The notes under the pieces: model-generated
What the model saw: only the letters and a program-made list of their open reading frames with translations
The model's database searches: none
Told to the model about the DNA's origin: nothing
Translations under genes and position numbers: made by a program
Shown here: positions 55,901-63,289 of the stretch, piece after piece
Position numbering within the stretch: the first letter of the stretch is position 1
Layout: every line of letters begins with the position of its first letter
NCBI RefSeq assembly: GCF_039519235.1
Contig: NZ_CP154351.1
Location: forward strand, 372,001 to 436,000
From: Micrococcus sp. 2A
GTDB lineage: Bacteria; Actinomycetota; Actinomycetes; Actinomycetales; Micrococcaceae
Length of the DNA: 64,000 bases
Direction of reading: 5' to 3'

Positions 55901-57299
55901 CGGAGGTCCGCACCGCCACGGTGACCGTCTTGACCTGGACGTCGTCAGCGATGTGCAGCTCGATGGGGAAGTCCGTCGCCGGGTCGACCTCGGTGGCGGT
56001 CCGGTCCTCGATGACGGGTCCGGCGGCGTCCGCGGCGGGAAGCATGAGGCCGGCGGGGACCTGCTCGGTGGTGACGCTGCCGGGGGAGGCGGGGGCGGTG
56101 CCGACGAGGGTCTGCCGGTTCGGGTCAGCCGGGTCGACGGCGTACTGGATGCCCTGGTCGGCGATCGCGTCGTCCGCGCCGTTCAGGTTGTAGTAGGCCG
56201 TGTTCACCGGGAAGCCGGTGTTCGTGACGATCTGCAGGCCACGCGGGCTGCCGTTGGCCATGCCGCCGGTGTGGATCTCCACCAGCTCGGTTCCGGCCGC
56301 GAGGTCGGTGCCGAAGTGGGTGTTGAAGTCGTCCGATGTGAGGTGGTCGTTCTTGCCGTTCTTGATCCAGAACACGACGGTCTCGCCCGGCTGAATGAGG
56401 AAGGAGGCGGGATCTGCCGGCCACGTGACGACGTTGTTGTTGGTCAGATCGTCCGCGGGGTAGAGGTAGTCGAGCGTGTAGTCGCCGAAGTCCACCGGTT
56501 CGGAGGTCGCGTTGTAGACCTCGATGAACTCGTAGCCGTCTGCGCCGTCGACGTTCGCCGTGTCAGGAGTGACCTCGGTGATCTGCAGCGGCGCCGTGGC
56601 CAGCGAGGGATCCGGCACCGGCGCCGGCTCCCCGGGATCGGGCTCCGGGGTCGGGGAGGCGAGCGCGTCGGACGAGACCTGGCCCGGGGTCGGGACGGCC
56701 GGCCCCTCCAGCAGCGCGGTTCCGGCGTCGCCGTCGTCGTCCACGCGGAACTGTGCGCTGCGGCCCGCCGAGGTCGAGCCCGCGGGATAGAAGGACCACG
56801 TCGTCGTGCCGTCGGGCAGGGTGAGGCGAACGCCCCGCTCACCGCCGTTGGCCATGCCGGGCTGGCCCTCCACGCGCACGAGGCGGTAGTCGGTCCCGGC
56901 GCCCTCGGTGGCCCAGTAGTCGCGGAAGTCCTGCTCGGTGCGGGCGAAGCTGTCGACGGTGCTGCTCGTGTAGGAGAGCCACAGCACGACCGTCTCGCCC
57001 GGCTGCACCAGCGTGCCCGACGGCACCTTCAGGGCGACGTCGCGGGACGTGTCGTCGCTGTCCGCGTAGATGTAGGCGAGACCGGCCTGCGACAGGTCGA
57101 CGGCGGTGTCGCCGGTGTTCCGGACCTCGATGAACTCGAAGTGGTCGGAGCCCGCGGTGTCCGGGGCGATCTCGGTGATCATCAGCGCCGGCAAGGTGGG
57201 CGCGGCGCTGGCGGGCGAGGCCGCGAGCGGCGAGGCCACGAGGGCGGCGGCAGCCGTCAGGGCGACGAGCTGACGTGATCCGTGGGGCAGGGGAGCCAT
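52953..57299 (-). CDS. Giant secreted metallophosphoesterase with two lamin-tail domains and HPGKGKG tail
   Basis: 1448 residues from ATG 57299, which starts a signal peptide (RQLVALTAAAALVASPLAAS, cleavage near ASA-AP). Two lamin-tail domains follow (LMITEIAPDTAGSDHFEFIE; LQITEVTPDTANVDGADGYE). Several Ig-like or sugar-binding-like beta domains come next. The calcineurin-type phosphoesterase has SDTQYYNETW, FHTGDIVDEWD, LAGNHDVGHALED, NLHEYMLTTGG and FSGHYHDAF. A fibronectin-like domain and a stalk end in a 19-residue tandem repeat HPGKGK(S/G)(I/L)KDGVPPGHRDG. The lamin-tail domains and basic tail suggest attachment at the cell surface or on DNA. The substrate is unknown. Confidence 0.9.
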   Translation of the reverse strand: MAPLPHGSRQLVALTAAAALVASPLAASPASAAPTLPALMITEIAPDTAGSDHFEFIEVRNTGDTAVDLSQAGLAYIYADSDDTSRDVALKVPSGTLVQPGETVVLWLSYTSSTVDSFARTEQDFRDYWATEGAGTDYRLVRVEGQPGMANGGERGVRLTLPDGTTTWSFYPAGSTSAGRSAQFRVDDDGDAGTALLEGPAVPTPGQVSSDALASPTPEPDPGEPAPVPDPSLATAPLQITEVTPDTANVDGADGYEFIEVYNATSEPVDFGDYTLDYLYPADDLTNNNVVTWPADPASFLIQPGETVVFWIKNGKNDHLTSDDFNTHFGTDLAAGTELVEIHTGGMANGSPRGLQIVTNTGFPVNTAYYNLNGADDAIADQGIQYAVDPADPNRQTLVGTAPASPGSVTTEQVPAGLMLPAADAAGPVIEDRTATEVDPATDFPIELHIADDVQVKTVTVAVRTSGMAEPVTHTLRAAEGDLYRHVINAVDLTGQRWVEYSVVASDGTHTTELETHRVPVAGVDQSGVRLSVAEGEVVSGRERITAGGDAYPSTTTVAVDGVRVEGTEAALEGRPVFAFEATSTDAFFRNGVLVGDEVLHIFDEGFYDREVTVPVDVPLEHITAGEPLTLSVYAGTKARPKIDPDENNDDFQIRNLRLVLPDGRTLRPAGLEDGTQWIPMGDSAGKNDYVDAAFDLPQDAFSATAFDWDTTTVADGEHTVTATDGTTTVTRTVTVDNTRPEISTDLADGAEVRGAHTLQATASDAGAGVDVLTAELDGTPVELPHEISSLSLPAGEHRLVLTARDLAGNTSTRTITFTTPVEQPGATPVSPADGAAVDGPDVELSATVTDPSGDALDVDFYAGREVVPGEEGLDVWTGETTVAAATERDGKVVADAAALELMGADDGREHVVSSDDAFPYQLLEVPVDDVTAEGKVRVTWDGSANPDAKVILSVLNTATGRWEELDRALTTGDNPTEFTLEGLVDVADHVRDGSVQLLVQHSEGFAHTDLSTRESAVAGGHPEDVPRSEYDFTLGWESDTQYYNETWYEHQLAIHEYFLQARERLNLAYVFHTGDIVDEWDKPEQWERADDAYRMLDEAGLPYGVLAGNHDVGHALEDYGPYGTFFGAERFDGNPWYGGSYEDNRGHYDLITVDGVDFIMLYQGWGAGDEEIAWMNEVLAQYPERTAVLNLHEYMLTTGGLGPIPQRIYDEVVATNPNVSLVFSGHYHDAFTRVDGFDDDGDGVDDRQVTQVLFDYQGLAEGGLGYLRLLHFDNEGQRMLARTYSPSLQDYNADDPSLEPQQQEFEVSYAQLGIESRTKTLGTDAVTVEVLTGKLIDQQADVASGSTVSSTWAGLTPGEYGWYIRTEDPYGAVDLSAVREFVVVSPTEPPVEVEPGPAPWHPGKGKSIKDGVPPGHRDGHPGKGKGLKDGVPPGHRDGHPGKGNGRP
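52972..53090. repeat. 57-bp tandem repeat encoding the HPGKGKG tail
   Basis: Two nearly identical 57-bp units and a partial third encode the C-terminal 19-residue repeats. This is coding DNA repetition, not a CRISPR. Confidence 0.85.
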
Positions 57300-57546
57300 G
57301 GGTGATCCTTCGGGTGACGGACGGGTGACTTCCGCACTGTTCCAGTCGTGGGCGACGACGATTCGATCGTTCGGCCACGGGAAGGTGAACGGTCGACGAC
57401 GGCCCGGCCGTGAGGGCACTTCCAGCGCCTGACAAGGACGCGGAGGGCGTGGGGTGTGGTGCCGTTGGGGGTGTGCGCCGCTCTGAGCAGGCCGTGGGGA
57501 GGATCCGGATGGCGGGGCCGTGGCTCTGAGGGGCGCGGCGGAAAGG

Positions 57547-57583
57547 TATTGACTGTCAATAGGTTCCAGTCGAAACTCGGGTC
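57547..57583 (+). promoter_or_regulatory. Promoter and operator of the DUF2975/HTH pair
   Basis: The perfect 15-bp palindrome TATTGAC-T-GTCAATA (57547-57561) overlaps a TTGACT -35-like box and lies just before the ATG at 57584. It is a good candidate operator for the HTH protein of the operon. Confidence 0.6.
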
Positions 57584-58063
57584 ATGACACATCGCCTCAC
57601 CACCTGGGTGCTCCAGGCGCTGCTCGCGGCCGTCGGGGTGCTCATCCTCCTCCTGCAGGTGATCGGCCTGCCGGCCCTGGGCGCGGAGATGGCTCGAGAG
57701 CTCCCCGCCGAGGCCCACATGCGCTGGCCCATCACCGTTCTCGCGATCCTCGGCCTGGCGTGCGTCCAGGGCGGGATCGTGTGCACCATCCGCCTGTTGG
57801 CCCTGACCCGGTCGGACCGCATCTTCACCTCCCGTGCGCTGCCATGGGTGAACGCCATCGTGGGCGCCTTCCTCGGCGGCGCTCTCGTGTGCGCGGCCAC
57901 GCTCACCTATCAGTCCGCCACCGTCGCCGGCCCGCCGCTGTGGCTCCTCCTGCTGTTCGCCGGTGTCGCCACGGGCCTGGCCATGGCGCTGCTCATGCTC
58001 GTGATGCGGGCCCTCCTGGTGCGCGCCACGCGGCTGCGCACCGAGATGGACGAGGTGATCTGA
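57584..58063 (+). CDS. DUF2975 family membrane protein
   Basis: 159 residues from ATG 57584. Four membrane helices (LQALLAAVGVLILLLQVIGL, WPITVLAILGLACVQGGIVC, VGAFLGGALVCAATLTYQSA, LWLLLLFAGVATGLAMALLM) with RLLALTRSDRIFTSRALPWV between the second and third match DUF2975. Such genes commonly sit before a YozG-type HTH gene, as here; function unknown. Confidence 0.85.
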   Translation: MTHRLTTWVLQALLAAVGVLILLLQVIGLPALGAEMARELPAEAHMRWPITVLAILGLACVQGGIVCTIRLLALTRSDRIFTSRALPWVNAIVGAFLGGALVCAATLTYQSATVAGPPLWLLLLFAGVATGLAMALLMLVMRALLVRATRLRTEMDEVI

Positions 58064-58293
58064 TGCCCATCGTGGTGAGGATCGACGTCGAACTGGCCCG
58101 CCGCAAGATGTCCGTGGGGGAGTTCGCCGAGCGGGTGGGCATCACGCCGGCCAACGTGGCGGTGCTGAAGAACGGGCGGGCCAAGGCGGTGCGGTTGACC
58201 ACCCTCGATCGGATGTGCGAGGTCCTGCAGTGCCAGCCGGGAGATCTGCTGGAGTGGGTCCCTGAGGGCGACGACGTCGGCGCCCGCGCCTGA
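58063..58293 (+). CDS. YozG-type XRE-family HTH regulator
   Basis: 76 residues from ATG 58063, overlapping the upstream stop by one base (TGATG). The domain MSVGEFAERVGITPANVAVL then LKNGRAKAVRLTTLDRMCEV, followed by CQPGDLLEW, is the small Cro/CI-type HTH of the YozG group. It probably regulates its own operon through the palindrome at 57547. Confidence 0.9.
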   Translation: MPIVVRIDVELARRKMSVGEFAERVGITPANVAVLKNGRAKAVRLTTLDRMCEVLQCQPGDLLEWVPEGDDVGARA

Positions 58294-58332
58294 GGCAGGC
58301 CAGGCCCGGCGGAGCAGGCGCCGGCGCCCCGC

Positions 58333-59919
58333 TCAGAAGCTGCCCGACGAACCGGAGCCCGAGAACGAGCCGCCGGAGGAGCCGTAGCCGGTGCCCGAGC
58401 CCGTCGAGCTCTGGTGGGACGACTCCACGGAGGAGACGCCGGCGCGGTAGCCGGCGTCGAACGAGGTGATCGTCCAGTACGTCCGCCAGCCGTCGCCGGC
58501 GTCGAGGATCGAGCCGCGCGCGTCCCGCGGACGACGGCGGTGTTCGTCCAGCCCCTCCTCCATGAGCCGGATGTCGTCCGAGTCGTCCTGGGCGAGCGAG
58601 ACCGCCTGGGCGACCTGCTCCAGGAGGTCGGTGAGCCGGCGGCGGAGGCGGTCGAGCGACTCGAGCGCCGCCTGCGGGGTGACCCTCCGCTCGGTCAGGC
58701 CGGCACCGGTCGACTCGAGCTCGCCCAGGGCCTCGGTGCGGAAGGACTCGAGTGCGCCCAGCGGGGCCGCCGCGCCCGCGACCCCGTCGAGGTGCTCGCG
58801 CAGGTCGCCGACGTGGTCCAGGTCCGAGCGCAGGGGCCCGGCCTGGCGGTCCCAGGCGTCCTCCCAGCCGGGGAGGCGGTTGAGGAACGTGTTCGCATCG
58901 GCGATCGCGTCGTCGAGGCGGTCGAGCTCCGCGACGTCGTCGCGCAGGCTGCCGGCGTCCTTCCTGAAGGACTTCGCGTGACGGCGGCCCGGCGGCACGG
59001 CGTCGAGGTCCTCGAGCCGCCGCGTCGCGTCGAGGGTGGACTGGTGGAAGCCCCGGAACCGCTCCATCAGGCGTGCGCCGAACGGGTCGTCGGTCGGCAC
59101 GGTGGAGGCGTTCACCTCCGTGGCGTCCCAGTCCATCGTCACGCTGGTGAGGTGGGTGCGGGCCGCGTCGAGGTCGGCCTCGGCCTTCCGGCGCTGGGAT
59201 CGCCGGGTGGCGATCACCGCCGCGGCCGCGGCCGCCCCTCCGACCGCGACGCCGCCCGCGCCGAACCACAGGCCCGGCTCCTCGTGCAGCGGCCGCCCGA
59301 TGTGGGAGGCCGCCGAGTCCACGATGTCCACGACGGCGTCCGTCCACCGCGCGTCGCGGGCCGCGTCCTTGCCGTCGTCGCGGACGGCCGCCTGTGTGTC
59401 CGTGCTGAGCCTGCGGTCCTCGCCCTGGTACACGCCGAGCATCCGGTTGTCCGGGTCCACGGCGACGATCACGAGCCCGTCCGCCCACTTCTGCCCGTCC
59501 GCGCTCAGCCAGTCGGGCCGCTGCGTGCGGGCGTGGTCGAGGACGCGCCCGTTGAAGGCCTGGGACCGGCGGTCCTCGTCGAGGTCCCGGATGTCCGGGC
59601 CGCGCTCGGTGAAGACGGCGACGCGCGTGGGCTCGCGGAACTCGATCTCCGCGAGGTCGCGCAGCAGCTGGTTCCGGTCGAGGATCCCCGCGGTGTCCGC
59701 GAGGTCCACCTTCTCGGCCGGGACGGCGCTCGCGGCAGGCGCGAGGGTGAGGGCCGCGGCCGCGGACGTCCCGGCGACGGCCCCCGCGGTCAGGGCGGGA
59801 GTCCCCGCACCGGCCACCGCGGCGGCAGCCAGGGCCAGGGCGGCCGCGCGAGGTGCGGTGCGGTGCGGGCCCGAGCAGCGCGGGGAGGAGAGCGGAGCGT
59901 CGGGCGTCGGCCGGGTCAT
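58333..59919 (-). CDS. TPM-domain secreted/membrane protein with Gly/Ser-rich tail
   Basis: 528 residues from ATG 59919. A long Ala-rich signal or anchor region (about 15-70) is followed by a TPM-like domain (DTAGILDRNQLLRDLAEIEF, KWADGLVIVAVDPDNRMLGV). A transmembrane helix (GAGGVAVGGAAAAAAVIATR, about 235-255) follows, then a long coiled-coil region, and a final Gly/Ser-rich stretch (YGSSGGSFSGSGSSGSF) typical of TPM proteins. Probably a cell-envelope protein; biochemical role unknown. Confidence 0.75.
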   Translation of the reverse strand: MTRPTPDAPLSSPRCSGPHRTAPRAAALALAAAAVAGAGTPALTAGAVAGTSAAAALTLAPAASAVPAEKVDLADTAGILDRNQLLRDLAEIEFREPTRVAVFTERGPDIRDLDEDRRSQAFNGRVLDHARTQRPDWLSADGQKWADGLVIVAVDPDNRMLGVYQGEDRRLSTDTQAAVRDDGKDAARDARWTDAVVDIVDSAASHIGRPLHEEPGLWFGAGGVAVGGAAAAAAVIATRRSQRRKAEADLDAARTHLTSVTMDWDATEVNASTVPTDDPFGARLMERFRGFHQSTLDATRRLEDLDAVPPGRRHAKSFRKDAGSLRDDVAELDRLDDAIADANTFLNRLPGWEDAWDRQAGPLRSDLDHVGDLREHLDGVAGAAAPLGALESFRTEALGELESTGAGLTERRVTPQAALESLDRLRRRLTDLLEQVAQAVSLAQDDSDDIRLMEEGLDEHRRRPRDARGSILDAGDGWRTYWTITSFDAGYRAGVSSVESSHQSSTGSGTGYGSSGGSFSGSGSSGSF

Positions 59920-59987
59920 GGCGGTCCTCTCGGGGTCCGGGTGATCAGTCGATGACAGCCTACGCACAGGCGCGGGCGGCGTCGGCG

Positions 59988-60794
59988 TCATTCCCGCGGC
60001 CACGCGTCCGGTCGCGCATCCGGCCACTCCGGAGAAGAGCTCATGCGGCGGGACAGCTCCTCGAGGTCTCCGCCTGAGCCGAACGCGGGGCCGCCGGGCT
60101 CGAGCCGGACTCCCTCCTCGAACCCCTGGTACACGACCGCGTCGAAGCCCATCGCGTGGACGAGGTCGATCACCGTGTCCCGGGCGCGCAGCCGCTCCCG
60201 TCCGCCGGGGAGGGCATGCCCCCCGCCGTCGGTGTGCCGCTCCGTGCCGATGGCGAGCGCCCAGCGCGGTGCCTCGGTGCGGCCTGCGACGCCCAGGTCG
60301 TGGTGCGAGATCTCGGAGAACGCGCGGACCAGGGGCGCCGTGAGCCCGGCCGCCGCCCAGCGCGCGGCGAGGCGCTCCGTGCCGAGTCGTGGGTCGCCGT
60401 CGTGCGGGTCCATCCAGTCCGGCAGGGGCTCGGCCTCCCAGGTGTTGGTCATGTCCACCACCGCCCGGGTGGCGGGCCCGGCGAACCAGGCGGGGTCGAC
60501 GTCGTCGAGGGCCTCGCGCGGGACGGCGACCACGGTCAGCTCCGCCTGAGCGAGGTCCTCCGGGGCGACCGCCACCGCCTCCGGGGCGTAGATGCCGAGG
60601 TGGCGCTGCACCGCCGCGGGCCGGCGCGTGGCGGCCATGACGACGTCAGGCGCGGCGATCCAGGGATGGAGCCGGGGGATGCGCGCGAGGGCGCGGGCGA
60701 GCGCGGTGCCGGCGCGGCCGGCCCCCAGGATCCCGACGGTCGACGGGAGATGCGGGAACCGGGGGAGGGCGGGGTCCACGGACGTCGGGCTCAT
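59988..60794 (-). CDS. NAD(P)-binding protein, F420-dependent NADP reductase-like
   Basis: 268 residues from ATG 60794. The Rossmann start is TVGILGAGRAGTALARALAR, then VVMAATRRPAAVQRHLG and AQAELTVVAVPREALDDV with VVDMTNTWE, the layout of NADPH-dependent F420 reductases and related 6-phosphogluconate dehydrogenase-like proteins. The C-terminal part is divergent, so the substrate is open. Confidence 0.75.
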   Translation of the reverse strand: MSPTSVDPALPRFPHLPSTVGILGAGRAGTALARALARIPRLHPWIAAPDVVMAATRRPAAVQRHLGIYAPEAVAVAPEDLAQAELTVVAVPREALDDVDPAWFAGPATRAVVDMTNTWEAEPLPDWMDPHDGDPRLGTERLAARWAAAGLTAPLVRAFSEISHHDLGVAGRTEAPRWALAIGTERHTDGGGHALPGGRERLRARDTVIDLVHAMGFDAVVYQGFEEGVRLEPGGPAFGSGGDLEELSRRMSSSPEWPDARPDAWPRE

Positions 60795-60821
60795 GGGACC
60801 ATCCCATCACGGGAGGAGGGA

Positions 60822-60880
60822 ACGAGCCCTGCGTCGTCGTCCACGTCCGGCGCCGATGGGCCCCACAGCCCAGGGCTCGT
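60822..60880. repeat. Inverted repeat sharing sequence with 62272-62332
   Basis: ACGAGCCCTG / CAGGGCTCGT arms 40 bp apart. The 18-bp stretch ACGAGCCCTGCGTCGTCG is also found at 62273-62290, so the two structures flank the gene at 60991. Confidence 0.65.
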
Positions 60881-60990
60881 CTCTCAGGTGGTCCCGCCCC
60901 GCACCGACTGTTCACCGCCGCGCCACCGGCCCGGCGTCTGCGCGCCGTACCGTGGCCGCCGTCGTCGTCCCCTCCCGAAGGAGTCTCCCC

Positions 60991-62256
60991 ATGCGTCCCC
61001 TCCGCACCCTCAGTGCCGCGATCGCCGTCGGCGCGCTCGCGGTGACCGGCGCCGTCGCCTCCGGCGCGGCTCCCGCCCCGCACGCCAAGGCCCGCGCCGC
61101 CGTCGAGGCCGGACCGGCGAAGGCCGTCGAGGCCCGCACCAAGCACGACGTGCGCATCGCCACGTACAACGCGTCCCTGAACCGCGGCGCCGAGGGCCAG
61201 CTGGTCCGCGACCTCTCCACGCTGGACAACGCGCAGGCCCAGAACATCGCCGAGGTCGTGCAGACCACGCGCCCCGAGATCCTGCTGGTCAACGAGTTCG
61301 ACTTCGACGCCGCCGGTGAGGGCGCCCGCCTGTTCCAGGAGAACTACCTCTCCGTGGGCCAGAACGGCCACGAGCCCATCGAGTACGCGTACCGCTACAC
61401 CGCTCCCGTGAACACGGGCGTCCCCTCGGGCCTGGACCTGAACAACGACGGCACGGTCGGCGGCCCGGACGACGCGTGGGGCTTCGGCCTGTTCCCGGGC
61501 CAGTACGGCATGGTCGTCTACTCTCAGCACCCCATCCTCGAGGACGAGATCCGCACCTTCCAGGACATCCGCTGGCAGGACATGCCGGGCAACGTCATGC
61601 CCACCGACTTCTACAGCCCCGAGGAGCAGGAGCAGCTGCGCCTGTCCTCGAAGTCCCACTGGGACGTGCCCGTGCAGGTCGGCACCACGACGCTGCACCT
61701 CCTCGCCGCGCACCCCACCCCGCCGTCCTTCGACGGCCCGGAGATGCGCAACAAGCGCCGCAACCACGACGAGATCCGCCTGTGGGCCGACTACGTCACC
61801 GGCGGCAAGACCGCCGAGTACCTCTACGACGACGCCGGCGTGCACGGCGGCCTGGACCGTGGCGAGCGCTTCGTCATCCTGGGCGACTACAACGCCGACC
61901 CGGTGGACGGCGACTCGTGGGACGGCGCGATCGACCAGCTGCTCTTGCACTCCCGCATCCGCGACCCGAAGCCCACCTCCGCGGGCGGCGCCGAGGCGTC
62001 CGTGCTGCAGGGCGGCGCCAATCTGACGCACGAGGGCGACCCGAGCCTCGACACGGCCGACTTCAACGACAGCCCGGCCCCGGGCAACCTCCGCGTGGAC
62101 CTGGCGCTGCCGTCCAAGAACCTCCCGCTGCGCGGCGCTGGCGTCTTCTGGCCCGAGAAGGGCCAGCCCGGCTCCGAGCTGACCGGCGAGTATCCGTTCC
62201 CCACCTCCGACCACCGCCTCACCTGGGTGGACGTGAAGGCGCCCGGCAAGCTCTGA
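60991..62256 (+). CDS. Secreted endonuclease/exonuclease/phosphatase-family protein
   Basis: 421 residues from ATG 60991 behind GAAGGAG. Signal peptide LRTLSAAIAVGALAVTGAVA with Ala-rich cleavage region. The EEP fold has VRIATYNASLNRG, EILLVNEFDFD, HLLAAHPTPP, VILGDYNADPVDGDSW and PTSDHRLTWVDV. It should hydrolyse a phosphodiester or phosphomonoester outside the cell. Unlike the two larger proteins it has no stalk or GKGKG tail. Confidence 0.88.
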   Translation: MRPLRTLSAAIAVGALAVTGAVASGAAPAPHAKARAAVEAGPAKAVEARTKHDVRIATYNASLNRGAEGQLVRDLSTLDNAQAQNIAEVVQTTRPEILLVNEFDFDAAGEGARLFQENYLSVGQNGHEPIEYAYRYTAPVNTGVPSGLDLNNDGTVGGPDDAWGFGLFPGQYGMVVYSQHPILEDEIRTFQDIRWQDMPGNVMPTDFYSPEEQEQLRLSSKSHWDVPVQVGTTTLHLLAAHPTPPSFDGPEMRNKRRNHDEIRLWADYVTGGKTAEYLYDDAGVHGGLDRGERFVILGDYNADPVDGDSWDGAIDQLLLHSRIRDPKPTSAGGAEASVLQGGANLTHEGDPSLDTADFNDSPAPGNLRVDLALPSKNLPLRGAGVFWPEKGQPGSELTGEYPFPTSDHRLTWVDVKAPGKL

Positions 62257-62271
62257 GGCCCCTCAGCTCCA

Positions 62272-62332
62272 GACGAGCCCTGCGTCGTCGCGCCTGTCCG
62301 CCGCGGACAGGCGCGACGACGCAGGGCTCGTC
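62272..62332. terminator. Long perfect hairpin, bidirectional terminator
   Basis: A 30-bp perfect stem with a single central base starts GACGAGCCCTGCGTCGTCGC. It lies between the convergent genes ending at 62256 and 62347. Confidence 0.85.
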
Positions 62333-62346
62333 GCCGTCTGCGCGGA

Positions 62347-63249
62347 TCAGCAGAGCTCGTTGCGCTGCCGGCCCAGCCCGGTGATCTCCACCTCCACGAC
62401 GTCGCCGGCGCGCAGCCACGGGCGGCGGCCCTCCTCGTCCTTGCGGGCCAGCGCGACGCCGGCCGGGGTGCCGGTGAGGATGAGGTCGCCCGGGTTCAGC
62501 GTGATCAGCTGCGAGGCGTAGGCCACGAGCTGCTCGGGGGAGAACACGACGTCGGCCACGTGGCTCTCCTGCCGCACCTCCCCGTTCACGTGGGTCAGGA
62601 TGCGGGCGCCCTTGGACAGCTCGTCCGGGGTGACGAGCCACGGGCCCACGGGGGTGGAGGCCTCCCAGACCTTCCCCTGGAGCCACTCGGAGGTGCGGCC
62701 CTGGAAGCCGCGCATCGAGACGTCGTCGGCCACGGCGAACCCGGCGATGTGCGCGCGCGCGTCCTCGACCGCGATGCGCCGCCCGGGCTCGCCGATCACG
62801 ATGCACAGCTCGCCCTCGTAGTCCACGCGGTGGTCCTCCTCGGGGACCTCGATCGGGTCCAGCGCGCCCGTGAGCGACTGCGCGAACTTCGCGAACAGCG
62901 TGGGATGCTCGGGGCGCTGCTGGCCCGTCTCCGCGATGTGGTCCGTGTAGTTCAGCCCCACGCAGATCACCTTCGTGGGGAACGGGATGAGCGTGTCGTA
63001 CACCAGCTGCGTGGTGTCCAGCAGGAGGGAGTGGTCCTCCTTGGCGGCGCGCAGTGCCTGCTCCACGCGCTCCTTCTGCTCCTGCGGCGTCGAGGTCAGG
63101 TGCTCGCCGACGTCGCGGCAGCCGGGGAGGGCCACGGCGCGCACCGCGACCTCGGGGTCATCCGGGTGCACCGAGGTGATGACGGCGGCGAAGGTGTCCC
63201 CGGGGTAGGCGGCGTCGGAGTCGGGCTGGCGGAACGTGGCGAGCTTCAT
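62347..63249 (-). CDS. Fumarylacetoacetate hydrolase family protein
   Basis: 300 residues from ATG 63249. The catalytic domain has KVICVGLNYTDHIAE, RVDYEGELCIVIGE (metal-binding Glu residues), VADDVSMRGFQGRTSEW and GDLILTGTPAGVALAR. Such enzymes cleave carbon-carbon bonds of 1,3-diketones or act as decarboxylases or isomerases in aromatic breakdown. The substrate is unknown. Confidence 0.92.
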   Translation of the reverse strand: MKLATFRQPDSDAAYPGDTFAAVITSVHPDDPEVAVRAVALPGCRDVGEHLTSTPQEQKERVEQALRAAKEDHSLLLDTTQLVYDTLIPFPTKVICVGLNYTDHIAETGQQRPEHPTLFAKFAQSLTGALDPIEVPEEDHRVDYEGELCIVIGEPGRRIAVEDARAHIAGFAVADDVSMRGFQGRTSEWLQGKVWEASTPVGPWLVTPDELSKGARILTHVNGEVRQESHVADVVFSPEQLVAYASQLITLNPGDLILTGTPAGVALARKDEEGRRPWLRAGDVVEVEITGLGRQRNELC

Positions 63250-63289
63250 GCGCCCATCTCACCACAGGGCCCCATGAGACGCTGAGGGC

